This document shows, piece by piece, positions 1 through 7,373 of a DNA stretch of 14,837 bases; the first letter of the stretch is position 1, and every line of letters begins with the position of its first letter. The notes below the pieces were generated by a model. It was not told the origin of the DNA, made no database searches, and was given only the letters and a program-made list of their open reading frames with translations. This stretch comes from AWTP1-13 sp036280295. Its GTDB lineage: Bacteria > Pseudomonadota > Alphaproteobacteria > Rhizobiales > Hyphomicrobiaceae. A program made the translations under genes and the position numbers. The stretch is taken from positions 1-14,837 of the forward strand of contig DASURA010000314.1 of assembly GCA_036280295.1 (NCBI GenBank). The letters are read 5' to 3'.

Positions 1-1416
1 CACCTGCGGGTGGCGGTAGAGGATCTCCTCCACCTCCAGGGACGAGATATTCTCGCCGCCCGAGATGATGATGTCCTTGGAGCGGTCCTTGACCTCGATG
101 GAGCCATCGGCGTGCCAGGCGGCGAGGTCGCCGGAATGATAGATGCCGCCGGCGAACGCCTCGTCCGTGGCCGTCTCGTTCTTGAGGTAGCCCTTCATCA
201 GCGTGTTGCCGGCGAGCGCGATCTCGCCGATCGTCGTACCGTCGCGCGGCACCGGCGCCAGCGTCTTCAGGTCCATCACCAGCATCTGCTCGACCAGCGG
301 GTTGGGGATGCCCTGGCGCGCCATTCGGGCGTAGCGCTCCTGCGCCGGCAGCTGGCCCCAGGCGTCCATCGGCGCGCAGTAAGTCGATGGGCCATAGCTC
401 TCGGTGGTGCCGTACAGGTGCAGCACCTCGAAGCCCATCGCCTCCATGCGCTCGATGACGATGGCGGGCGGCGCGGCGCCGCCCGTAGCGACCTTGGTGC
501 GCACCGGCAGCGGCTGCTTCACCTCGGCCGGCGCATGCACCAGCATGTTGAGCACGATCGGCGCTCCGCACATGTGGGTGATGCGATTGGCAACGATGGC
601 ATCGAAGATGCGCTTGGGCTCGACCTTGCGCAGGCACACGTGCGTGCCGCCCACCGCCGTCACCGCCCAGGTGAAGGTCCAGCCGGAGCAGTGGAACATC
701 GGCAGCGTCCACAGGTAGCGGCTCTCATGGTCGAGCTTGAAGGTGAGGGCGTTGGCGACCGCGCCCAGGTAGGCGCCGCGATGGCTGTAGACGGCGCCCT
801 TGGGATTGCCCGTGGTGCCGGAGGTGTAGAGCAGGCAGATCGAGTCCCACTCGTCCTCCGGGCCGGGGGCCGTGAATTGCGGATCGCCGGCGGCGATGAA
901 GTCCTCGTACTCGACGCCGCCGAAGGCCGGGGCGCCCGCGGTCTCGGCGTCGGCGATGTCGACCACGATCGGCCGCCTGGGGCCCAGCCGCTCCAAGGCG
1001 GGGGCGATCGTGGCGTGGAACTCGCGGTCGGCAAGGAACAGCTTGGCCTCGCCGTGCTCAAGGCAGAAGGCGATCAGCGGCGCATCGAGGCGGATGTTGA
1101 TGGGGTTGAGCACCGCGCCCAGCATCGGCACGGCATAGTGCGCCTCCAGCAGCGCCGGGCAGTTGGCGGCCTGGATCGCCACCGTGTCGCCGCGCTTGAT
1201 GCCCGCCTTGGCGAGCGCATGCGCAAGCCGGGTCACGCGCTCGCGGAACTCGCGATAGGTATAGGTTCGCTCGCCGTGTACCACGGCGACGCGGTCGCCG
1301 AAGAAGTCGGCCGCGCGGTGCAGGAAGCTCACGGGCGTGAGCTGCACGAAGTTGGCGGCGCGCTTGCGCAGCTCCGGGCGCTCGGATCTCTCCCCCGCCA
1401 CCTCGTCGTGATTCAT
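1..1416 (-). CDS. AMP-forming acyl-CoA synthetase, C-terminus cut by window edge
   Basis: Adenylate-forming ligase that activates a carboxylic acid with ATP and joins it to CoA in the cytoplasm. The 472 codons read on the minus strand show the family motifs in order: the phosphate loop YTSGTTGNPKG at residues 197-207, YGTTES at 335-340, YHSGD at 426-430 and the hinge region KDIIISGGENISS from 447. The frame is open to base 1. Family members are about 540 residues, so roughly 70 C-terminal residues, including the usual catalytic lysine, lie outside. I chose the ATG at 1416, preceded by AAGGCGGA. An in-frame ATG at 1449 would add 11 residues and begins 5 bases after the SDR stop. The gene follows the SDR gene closely, so they are probably co-transcribed. 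The phosphate-loop region resembles fatty or aromatic acid ligases, but the substrate cannot be read from sequence. Family call sure; specificity open. Confidence 0.93.
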   Translation of the reverse strand, partial: MNHDEVAGERSERPELRKRAANFVQLTPVSFLHRAADFFGDRVAVVHGERTYTYREFRERVTRLAHALAKAGIKRGDTVAIQAANCPALLEAHYAVPMLGAVLNPINIRLDAPLIAFCLEHGEAKLFLADREFHATIAPALERLGPRRPIVVDIADAETAGAPAFGGVEYEDFIAAGDPQFTAPGPEDEWDSICLLYTSGTTGNPKGAVYSHRGAYLGAVANALTFKLDHESRYLWTLPMFHCSGWTFTWAVTAVGGTHVCLRKVEPKRIFDAIVANRITHMCGAPIVLNMLVHAPAEVKQPLPVRTKVATGGAAPPAIVIERMEAMGFEVLHLYGTTESYGPSTYCAPMDAWGQLPAQERYARMARQGIPNPLVEQMLVMDLKTLAPVPRDGTTIGEIALAGNTLMKGYLKNETATDEAFAGGIYHSGDLAAWHADGSIEVKDRSKDIIISGGENISSLEVEEILYRHPQV

Positions 1417-1454
1417 ATCGTCCGCCTTGGAACGCGGCCACAGTCGCATTGCTC

Positions 1455-2225
1455 TCACCCCATTGACAGCAGATGGCCACCGTCAACGGTGACGACGCTT
1501 CCGGTCATGAACGCGCCGGCATTGGACGCCAGCAGCAGCAGCGGCCCGTCAAGCTCCGGCAACTCGCCGAAGCGGCCCATCGGCACCTTCGCCAAAAGCC
1601 GCTTGCCGCCCTCACTGGCGAGAAATTCGCCGTTGATCTCGGTGGAGAAGTACCCAGGTGCGATGGCGTTGACGCGGATGCGGCTGCGCGCCAGCTCAAG
1701 CGCCATTGACTTGGTGAGGCTCACCACTGCCGCCTTCGAGGCGGCATAGGCCGAGAGCGACTTGATGGCCCCGAAGCTCAGAATCGAACCGACATTGACG
1801 ATGGAGCCGCCTGCGCCCTTCGCCAGCATGCGGCGCGCCGCCTCCTTGGCGACGCGGTACACGCCGTCGAGATTGACGGCCATGACATCGCGCCACTCCT
1901 GCTCGCTGGTCTGGGTGAAAAACGAGCCGGACGGCACGCCGGCATTGTTGATGAGAACGGTGACCGGGCCAGCCTGCGCCTCTGCCTCGTCGAACGCGCG
2001 CGCAACAGAGGCGCGGTCGGTCACGTCCATGGCCACTGCCCAGGCCTTGCCGCCGCCGGTGCGGATCACTGCCTCCAGCTCGCGCAGACGATCGTGCCGC
2101 CGCGCCGCCAACACCACACCGGCGCCGGCAGCAGCCAGCACACGGGCAAAGTGCTGGCCGAGGCCCGAGGAGGCGCCCGTCACCAGGGCCGTGCTGCCTG
2201 CAAGCGAGAACAATCCATTCGACAT
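1455..2225 (-). CDS. SDR-family NAD(P)-dependent oxidoreductase (FabG-like)
   Basis: Classical short-chain dehydrogenase/reductase of 256 residues, the normal length. Visible motifs: the nucleotide-binding glycine motif TGASSGLG at 16-23, NNAG at 93-96, and the catalytic set N118, S147, Y160 and K164 (YAASK). A pair of arginines after the second strand (residues 42-43) suggests NADP(H) preference, which is inference. Members of this kind oxidise or reduce hydroxyacyl/oxoacyl thioesters or other alcohols. Its place between a GntR regulator and an acyl-CoA ligase suggests a step on a CoA-linked intermediate. The start is the ATG at 2225 because the glycine motif then falls at its usual distance from the N-terminus; a GTG at 2318 would add 31 residues without family resemblance. 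No clear Shine-Dalgarno sequence is visible. The exact reaction is unknown. Confidence 0.93.
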   Translation of the reverse strand: MSNGLFSLAGSTALVTGASSGLGQHFARVLAAAGAGVVLAARRHDRLRELEAVIRTGGGKAWAVAMDVTDRASVARAFDEAEAQAGPVTVLINNAGVPSGSFFTQTSEQEWRDVMAVNLDGVYRVAKEAARRMLAKGAGGSIVNVGSILSFGAIKSLSAYAASKAAVVSLTKSMALELARSRIRVNAIAPGYFSTEINGEFLASEGGKRLLAKVPMGRFGELPELDGPLLLLASNAGAFMTGSVVTVDGGHLLSMG

Positions 2226-2355
2226 GCTGCTGCCGCTTTTCGTCGTGAACCTGCCATCGCAACGCTGCCCCCGGAGGCCCGGAAACGGGTCGCGACCTCG
2301 CCACTCTACTACCGCCACGAAGGCCGATGCCAGTCGCCGGGGCTGCCCGGCGCGG

Positions 2356-3084
2356 CTATCTCAACCGCGTTCGGTAGTGCGCATCGGTGAGGTAGCAGAG
2401 ACTGACCCGCCATTCGACAGGCTCGCCTCCCAGCGCCACCGCCACGCGCTCGATGCGCAGCAGCGGCGCGCCCACCGCGACTTTCAGGTCCCTGGCCGCC
2501 GCGCGATCGGCGATCACGGCCGTGAGGCGTTCCTCGGCCTCGACGACATGCACGCCATAGTCCTTCTGGTAGATTTCATAGAGGGTCCCGGGCAGGTTCC
2601 CCCGGCTCGCGAGTCCGGCAAAGCGGGCCTCGGGAAGACTGATCTTCTCAAGCGCGAACGGCTTCCCCTTCCGGGTGCGCACGCGGCTGATGCGCAAGAC
2701 CCGGCTGCCGCTGGGAAGGTGCAGCATGCGCCGCTCCGTGCGAGTCGCACTGGCCGAGAGGGGCCGCCAGTCGCCGAGGCCGGCACCTATGCGCTCATGC
2801 CCCGCATCGAACAGGCAGGAGAAGCGCGACAACTCGTCGTCCGGGGTATGCTCGAAGACGAAAGTGCCGAGCCCCTGCCGGCGCACGACAACGTTCTCCA
2901 TGGCGAGCGTGGCCACCGCCATGCGCGCCGTCCCCTGGCTGACGCCGAACTCCTGGGCGATGTCGAGCTCGCTGGGAATGGGTTGGCCTGGCCCCCAGGA
3001 TCCCGATTGGATGCGCTCCACCAGCCGGTCTCGCACATGCAGATAGCGCGGTCGTTTGTCTGTATCCTTCACGGTTACCGTCAT
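2356..3084 (-). CDS. GntR-family transcriptional regulator, HutC/UTRA type
   Basis: Predicted dimeric DNA-binding repressor or activator with a small-molecule sensor. The N-terminal winged helix-turn-helix covers about residues 12-75: PSELDIAQEFGVSQGTARMA is the recognition region and VVRRQGLGTFV the wing. Residues from about 85 to the end match a UTRA ligand-binding domain of the HutC/FarR group, with the usual conserved RxxRxRxGKPxALEK-like strand and a RIERVAVALGGEPVEW segment near the end. At 242 residues it has normal length. I chose the ATG at 3084; an in-frame GTG at 3123 would add 13 residues. It is the first gene of a minus-strand set with the SDR and acyl-CoA ligase (130 bases to the SDR start), so it probably controls them and itself. 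The effector is unknown; an acid or acyl-CoA is a guess from context. Confidence 0.9.
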   Translation of the reverse strand: MTVTVKDTDKRPRYLHVRDRLVERIQSGSWGPGQPIPSELDIAQEFGVSQGTARMAVATLAMENVVVRRQGLGTFVFEHTPDDELSRFSCLFDAGHERIGAGLGDWRPLSASATRTERRMLHLPSGSRVLRISRVRTRKGKPFALEKISLPEARFAGLASRGNLPGTLYEIYQKDYGVHVVEAEERLTAVIADRAAARDLKVAVGAPLLRIERVAVALGGEPVEWRVSLCYLTDAHYRTRLR

Positions 3085-3133
3085 GGTGCGCCGGGTGTGC
3101 GTGATGAGCGCTCGATGTGCCACCGGATCGTGG

Positions 3134-3152
3134 CTACATCCTGTGGATGCAG
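3134..3152. promoter_or_regulatory. Candidate operator of the GntR-type regulator
   Basis: Imperfect palindrome CTACATCC-TGT-GGATGCAG: seven of eight base pairs match (the A/C pair at the third position does not). It lies about 10-27 bases downstream of the transcription start implied by the candidate -10 at 3168-3173, where a bound repressor would block transcription. GntR proteins bind short palindromes as dimers, often at their own promoters; assigning this site to this regulator is inference. Confidence 0.35.
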
Positions 3153-3167
3153 TAGGATTGGCCGCAT

Positions 3168-3173
3168 CTTATA
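3168..3173 (-). promoter_or_regulatory. Candidate -10 element of the gntR-type gene
   Basis: Minus-strand TATAAG, five of six matches to TATAAT, 84 bases upstream of the ATG at 3084. The hexamer 17 bases further upstream (CCGGCA) is a poor -35, so this is a weak prediction. Confidence 0.3.
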
Positions 3174-3417
3174 GCTGATTCACGCGCCTATGCCGGGTCT
3201 CGCCTTTTACCGCAAGAATACTGCGGGCGATTTTGCCATGGAGCCAGCACATTTTTCCGGCTCCGGGGGGGGCCTAAATTCTTTCCGCACCCCGTCGCCC
3301 CATTCTCACCCGCTGTTGCGGCGATACATCACGTCGAGATAGGCGGGCAAGTCGCCGAACGGACGTGAACAGGGCCGCGCAGAGCGGAGGAGCCGCGATC
3401 CACTTGTGGATCACGGG

Positions 3418-3445
3418 CTGACTTTGCCACCCTTGGGCCTATAGT
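3418..3445 (+). promoter_or_regulatory. Candidate polA promoter with near-leaderless start
   Basis: CTGACT (3418-3423, four of six matches to TTGACA) and TATAGT (3440-3445, five of six matches to TATAAT) are separated by 16 bases. Transcription would begin near 3452, within about three bases of the polA ATG at 3455. This fits the lack of a Shine-Dalgarno sequence there and suggests a leaderless or near-leaderless mRNA. Confidence 0.45.
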
Positions 3446-3454
3446 GCGGACACC

Positions 3455-6400
3455 ATGGCCACCATCGAAGCCAAGTCCCAGACGTCCCAGCGATCCGCCG
3501 CGATCTGCTCGGTCCCCGGCGGCGAGCCGGTACCCGTCATCAAGGGCAGCCACGTCTTTCTGATCGACGGCTCGGGATACATCTTCCGCGCCTTCCACGC
3601 CCTGCCGCCGCTGACCCGCAAGTCCGACGGGCTGCCCACGGGAGCCGTGCACGGCTTCTGCGGCATGCTGTGGAAGCTGATCCAGGATTCGAAGAAGTCC
3701 AGCGGGCCGACGCATATCGCCGTCATCTTCGACTATAGCGAGAAGACCTTCCGCAACGAGATCTACCAGGACTACAAGGCGCACCGGCCGCCGGCGCCCG
3801 AGGAGCTCGTTCCCCAGTTCGGCCTGATCCGCCGGGCAGTCAAGGCGTTCAACATCGCCTGCCTGGAGCAGCAGGGCTTCGAGGCCGACGACCTCATCGC
3901 GACCTATGCCAAGCAAGTGATGGCTGCCGGTGGGGACGTGACCATCGTCTCTTCCGACAAGGACCTGATGCAGCTGGTCGGCCCCGGCGTGACCATGCTC
4001 GACACCATGAAGAACCGCTCGATCGGCCCGAACGAGGTGCGCGAGCGCTTCGGCGTACCGCCCGAGAAGGTGGTGGACGTGCAGGCGCTGGCGGGTGACT
4101 CCACCGATAATGTGCCGGGCGTGCCTGGCATCGGCGTCAAGACCGCCGCCGAGCTGATCAACGAGTACGGCGATCTCGACACACTGCTGGCGCGTGCCGG
4201 CGAGATCAAGCAGACCAAGCGGCGCGAGCGCCTGCAGGAGTTCGCGCTGCAGGCCAAGCTGTCGCGGGAGCTTGTGCGGCTCAAGGACGACGTGCCCGTG
4301 GAAGTGCCGATGGAGCGGCTCGGCCTGCAGGAACCGGATGCCACCGAGCTCCTCGCCTTCCTCCAGGAGATGGAGTTCTCCACTCTCACCAAGCGCATCG
4401 CCGAGAAGCTGGGCGTCGCCGTCCCCGCCTTGTTCGAGGGTGCGGTCTCGCCGGCCGCATCGGCACCGGCGGTGCCTAAAGCCAAGGGCGCGGGACCTGG
4501 GGGGCCACTGGCAGCGGCGCCGACGGCACCGCTGGCGGCCGTGCGCGCTGCCATGGCAGCCGCGAAGGCAGAGAAGATCGACCGCAGCAAGTACGAGACG
4601 GTCACGACCCTGGAGCAGCTCGACGCCTGGATTGCCGAGGCGTTCGCCACCGGCCGCGTCGCCTTCGATACCGAAACCACGAGCCTCGACCCGATGCAGG
4701 CCGAGCTGGTGGGCCTCTCCCTCGCCACTGCGCCAGGCCGCGCCTGCTATGTACCCCTTGGACATCGGCCGGCGAGCGGTACGCTGGACTTCAGCGAGAC
4801 GCCGCTGACGCAGATCCCCGTGCGCGAGGCGCTGGCGTCGCTGAAGCCGCTGCTGGAGGATCCCTCCGTCATAAAGATCGGCCAGAACCTCAAGTACGAC
4901 TGTATCCTGATGGCCCAGCAGGGCATCGCCGTGGCGCCGCTCGACGACACCATGCTGCTTTCCTACGTGCTCGACTCCGGCCGCGGCGAGCACGGGCTCG
5001 ATGCCCTGGCCGAGCGCCACCTCGGGCATACCAACATGGCCTTCTCCGAGGTCATTGATGCCGCGCCCGGCGCCAGGAAATCTGACAAGACTTTCGCCCA
5101 GGCTCCGCTCGACAAGGCGACCGAGTACGCCGCCGAGGATGCCGATGTTGCCTTGCGCGTGTGGTCTGTGCTGAAGCCACGCCTCGCCGCCGAGCGCATG
5201 GCGACGGTCTACGAGACCCTGGAGCGGCCAATGATGGCGGTCCTGGTCGATATGGAGCGGGCCGGCATCAAGGTGGACAAGGGCATTCTGACGCGCCTCA
5301 CCTCCACGTTCTCCAAGCACATCTCCCGCCTGGAGCAGGAGATTTATGAGCTGGTCGGCCACACGTTCAACCTGGGCTCTCCCAGGCAGCTCGGCGAGAT
5401 CCTGTTCGACAATCTGAAGCTGCCTGGCGGCCGCAAGACCAGGACCGGGCAGTGGGAGACGCGCGCCGGTCTGCTCGACGACCTGGCGGCGCGCGAGGAT
5501 CTGCCTGAGAACGCACGCCAGCTCATCAACGTAATGCTGGAGTGGCGCCAGCTCACCAAGCTGCGCTCGACCTATACGCAAGCTCTCCCCAACCACATCA
5601 ATCCGGCGACGGGCCGCATCCATACAAGCTTTGCGCTGGCCTCAACCTCCACCGGCCGGCTCTCCTCCAACGATCCCAACCTGCAGAACATTCCGGTGCG
5701 CACCAAGGAAGGCCGCGAGATCCGCACCGCCTTCATCGCCGAGGACGGGCACAAGCTGATCTCCGCCGACTACAGCCAGATCGAGCTGCGGGTGCTGGCG
5801 CATGTCGCCGATATTCCCCAGCTCCGGCGCGCCTTTGCCGACGGTCTTGACATCCACGCCATGACCGCCTCGGAGATGTTCGGCGTGCCCATCAAGGACA
5901 TGCCGGCCGAGGTGCGCCGTCGCGCCAAGGCGATCAATTTCGGCATCATCTACGGTATCTCGGCGTTCGGCCTCGGCAACCAGCTCGGCATCCCGAAGCA
6001 GGAGGCGGGCGAATACATCGCCACCTACTTCAAGCGCTTCCCAGGCATTCGGGACTACATGGAGGCGACCAAGCGCCAGGCGCACGAGCAGGGCTTTGTC
6101 GCCACCGTATTCGGGCGTCGCATTCATCTGCCCGAGATCAACACCAAGAACCCTTCCGTGCGCGGCAACCTGGAGCGCGCGGCCATTAACGCACCGATCC
6201 AGGGCTCGGCAGCGGATATCATCCGCCGCGCCATGATCCGGATGCCCGCTGCGCTGCACGCGGTCGGCCTCGCGTCAACGCGGATGCTGCTGCAGGTGCA
6301 CGACGAGCTGGTGTTCGAGGCGAGACTCGATGAGGTCGAGCGCGCCCTGGGAGCCATCGCCCACGTCATGGAGCAGGCCGCGGAGCCCGCTGTCCGCCTG

Positions 6401-6457
6401 GCCGTGCCGCTGCACGTGGATGCGAAGGCTGCCGACAACTGGGAAGCCGCGCACTAG
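3455..6457 (+). CDS. polA: DNA polymerase I (5' nuclease, 3'-5' exonuclease, polymerase)
   Basis: Replicative-repair polymerase that removes Okazaki primers, fills gaps and proofreads. All three modules are present in 1000 residues. The 5' nuclease (about 33-320) has D38 in FLIDGSGYIFRAFHA, then FEADDLIAT, SSDKDL and the helix-hairpin stretch GVPGIGVKTA. An Ala/Pro-rich linker (about 330-375) follows. The exonuclease keeps Exo I D405/E407, Exo II N478/D482 and Exo III Y558/D562, so proofreading should work. The polymerase has motif A D772 (DYSQIELR), motif B R821/K825/F829/Y833 and motif C H949-D950-E951. About 25 residues precede the point where E. coli Pol I aligns. ATG 3455 is forced: an in-frame TGA lies at 3419-3421 and no other start codon is in between. 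The gene stands alone on the plus strand. Confidence 0.98.
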   Translation: MATIEAKSQTSQRSAAICSVPGGEPVPVIKGSHVFLIDGSGYIFRAFHALPPLTRKSDGLPTGAVHGFCGMLWKLIQDSKKSSGPTHIAVIFDYSEKTFRNEIYQDYKAHRPPAPEELVPQFGLIRRAVKAFNIACLEQQGFEADDLIATYAKQVMAAGGDVTIVSSDKDLMQLVGPGVTMLDTMKNRSIGPNEVRERFGVPPEKVVDVQALAGDSTDNVPGVPGIGVKTAAELINEYGDLDTLLARAGEIKQTKRRERLQEFALQAKLSRELVRLKDDVPVEVPMERLGLQEPDATELLAFLQEMEFSTLTKRIAEKLGVAVPALFEGAVSPAASAPAVPKAKGAGPGGPLAAAPTAPLAAVRAAMAAAKAEKIDRSKYETVTTLEQLDAWIAEAFATGRVAFDTETTSLDPMQAELVGLSLATAPGRACYVPLGHRPASGTLDFSETPLTQIPVREALASLKPLLEDPSVIKIGQNLKYDCILMAQQGIAVAPLDDTMLLSYVLDSGRGEHGLDALAERHLGHTNMAFSEVIDAAPGARKSDKTFAQAPLDKATEYAAEDADVALRVWSVLKPRLAAERMATVYETLERPMMAVLVDMERAGIKVDKGILTRLTSTFSKHISRLEQEIYELVGHTFNLGSPRQLGEILFDNLKLPGGRKTRTGQWETRAGLLDDLAAREDLPENARQLINVMLEWRQLTKLRSTYTQALPNHINPATGRIHTSFALASTSTGRLSSNDPNLQNIPVRTKEGREIRTAFIAEDGHKLISADYSQIELRVLAHVADIPQLRRAFADGLDIHAMTASEMFGVPIKDMPAEVRRRAKAINFGIIYGISAFGLGNQLGIPKQEAGEYIATYFKRFPGIRDYMEATKRQAHEQGFVATVFGRRIHLPEINTKNPSVRGNLERAAINAPIQGSAADIIRRAMIRMPAALHAVGLASTRMLLQVHDELVFEARLDEVERALGAIAHVMEQAAEPAVRLAVPLHVDAKAADNWEAAH

Positions 6458-6633
6458 GCGTCCAAGAGCGATCCTCGCTTGTCTCCTTGCCGTTCCCATA
6501 CGGGTACAAGTGCCCACGGCCACGCACCACTGCGGACAACGCGAACCTCTCTCTGCGGCCTTTGACGGGGAAAATCTCCTGAGCGACGCACGGATATTCG
6601 CCTGCGAGCAACCAACCGATCGAGCTGGCGAGA

Positions 6634-6948
6634 CTATTTGATGAGAAACTTCTCCAGCTTCGCGCCTTCCTCGATCTTCGCATTCAGCCAGCGCGGCTTG
6701 CGCCCGCGGCCGGTCCAGGTCTCGCTGGGGTCATCGGGATTAACGTACTTCGCGGCAACGGTACGACCCTTGCCACCACGACCACCGAAAACGTCCGTGA
6801 GCTTGAAGCCGGCGTCAGCAACCATTGTCTCGATTTTCCTGCGCAGCTCCGCCCTGCTGCGATCCTGGGCAGAAGACTTCGCCTTCTTTACTTTCAGCTC
6901 GAGCTCTTGCAGCTCCTTCAGGCTCATTCGTTCCAGGTCTTTGGCCAT
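6634..6948 (-). CDS. H-NS family nucleoid protein, HvrA-like
   Basis: Small basic DNA-binding protein of 104 residues, the usual size. The N-terminal half (about 5-45) is rich in Leu, Glu and Lys with heptad-like spacing and should form the coiled-coil oligomerisation region. The C-terminal half carries the H-NS core motif WTGRGRKPRWL at 78-88, an AT-hook-like loop that enters the minor groove of AT-rich DNA. Such proteins silence horizontally acquired or AT-rich genes; in Rhodobacter the homologue HvrA modulates photosynthesis and nitrogen genes. The ATG at 6948 is preceded by AGGGGA at a rather long spacing (about 11 bases). The gene is monocistronic and convergent with polA. Target genes cannot be inferred. 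The call as H-NS family is firm; orthology with HvrA itself is not. Confidence 0.93.
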   Translation of the reverse strand: MAKDLERMSLKELQELELKVKKAKSSAQDRSRAELRRKIETMVADAGFKLTDVFGGRGGKGRTVAAKYVNPDDPSETWTGRGRKPRWLNAKIEEGAKLEKFLIK

Positions 6949-7373
6949 CTGACTGGGTTCCCCTGCTGTGCCAAATTGGCGGTACCGAGCACCTGGATAG
7001 AATTTAATGGCAAAGAAGGGATTAAGGCGTCAATCCGAATCTTCTGGGCGATTCTTCTGTTTCGCCCCGTCACATCGAATTGAACGCAGCGGACCTTATG
7101 ATCAATCGGTGGACGCATTGCTGCAGGATGCATCCCGAATGGCACCTGGGCAGAGCGGCGGCCTGGAGCCCCGGCTTGGATTCAAAACCGCCGACCTTTC
7201 CATTACAATACCTGTGCACCGGGCTCCGCCCGCCGACAGATTATTGGCCAACGTACACGATCGCCGCAAAATACGGCAGGCTGCGCCCCGCAGCCTTGAC
7301 CAGACCGGCATTGTGCGCATTGGCTTGCGACAGTCAGCAACCCACCGCCACCAGAAAAAAGGCCCGTGCCAGC
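6949..7373. other. Gap between hns-like gene and prmB, no gene seen
   Basis: About 425 bases between divergent genes. The prmB frame stays open upstream to 7080, but the extra 98 codons lack family similarity and I treat them as non-coding. A candidate promoter for the hns-like gene is listed separately. I see no tRNA, riboswitch fold or repeat. The part nearest the hns-like gene is more AT-rich than the coding DNA around it. Confidence 0.5.
7004..7033 (-). promoter_or_regulatory. Candidate promoter of the hns-like gene
   Basis: Minus-strand TTGACG (7028-7033, five of six matches to the -35 consensus) and CATTAA (7004-7009, a weak -10) with an 18-base spacer. The implied start near 6997 gives a leader of about 50 bases. 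Moderate to low support because the -10 is poor. Confidence 0.35.

Larger units (their letters stand above)
3085..3454. other. Regulatory gap between gntR-type gene and polA
   Basis: This 370-base stretch separates divergent genes and carries no convincing ORF. It holds candidate promoters for both sides (listed separately), a 19-base imperfect palindrome at 3134-3152 and a 16-base inverted repeat at 3397-3412. Two further small inverted repeats are visible: CCGCA/TGCGG (3210-3214 and 3222-3226, 7-base loop) and GGAGCC/GGCTCC (3240-3245 and 3259-3264, 13-base loop, next to an 8-G run). Neither is followed by a T-run in either direction, so they do not look like intrinsic terminators. Confidence 0.6.

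Noticed and set aside
10..1749. 579-codon open frame on the plus strand
   Set aside because: It lies opposite the acyl-CoA ligase and SDR, both with complete motifs on the minus strand. Its translation is rich in Arg, Ala, His and Gly with no family motif, as expected from antisense frames in GC-rich DNA.
1762..3174. 470-codon plus-strand frame over the SDR and GntR genes
   Set aside because: Covers two genes with recognisable domains on the other strand and the gap between them; no motif of its own.
3240..3264. GGAGCC/GGCTCC inverted repeat as an intrinsic terminator
   Set aside because: The 13-base loop is long, no T-run follows on either strand, and it lies between divergent gene starts where no terminator is needed.
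3329..5623. 764-codon open frame on the minus strand
   Set aside because: Antisense to polA, whose nuclease and exonuclease motifs are unmistakable. The translation is low-complexity His/Leu/Gly/Arg-rich, the usual antisense shadow.
6486..6510. Hairpin CTTGCCGT/ACGG-GTA-CAAG after polA as a terminator
   Set aside because: The stem is interrupted by a 3-base bulge and no T-run follows; too weak to call.
7080..7373. N-terminal extension of PrmB by 98 codons
   Set aside because: Family alignment begins at the ATG at 7374; the extension has no similarity to known domains and irregular composition (Cys, Trp and Pro scattered).
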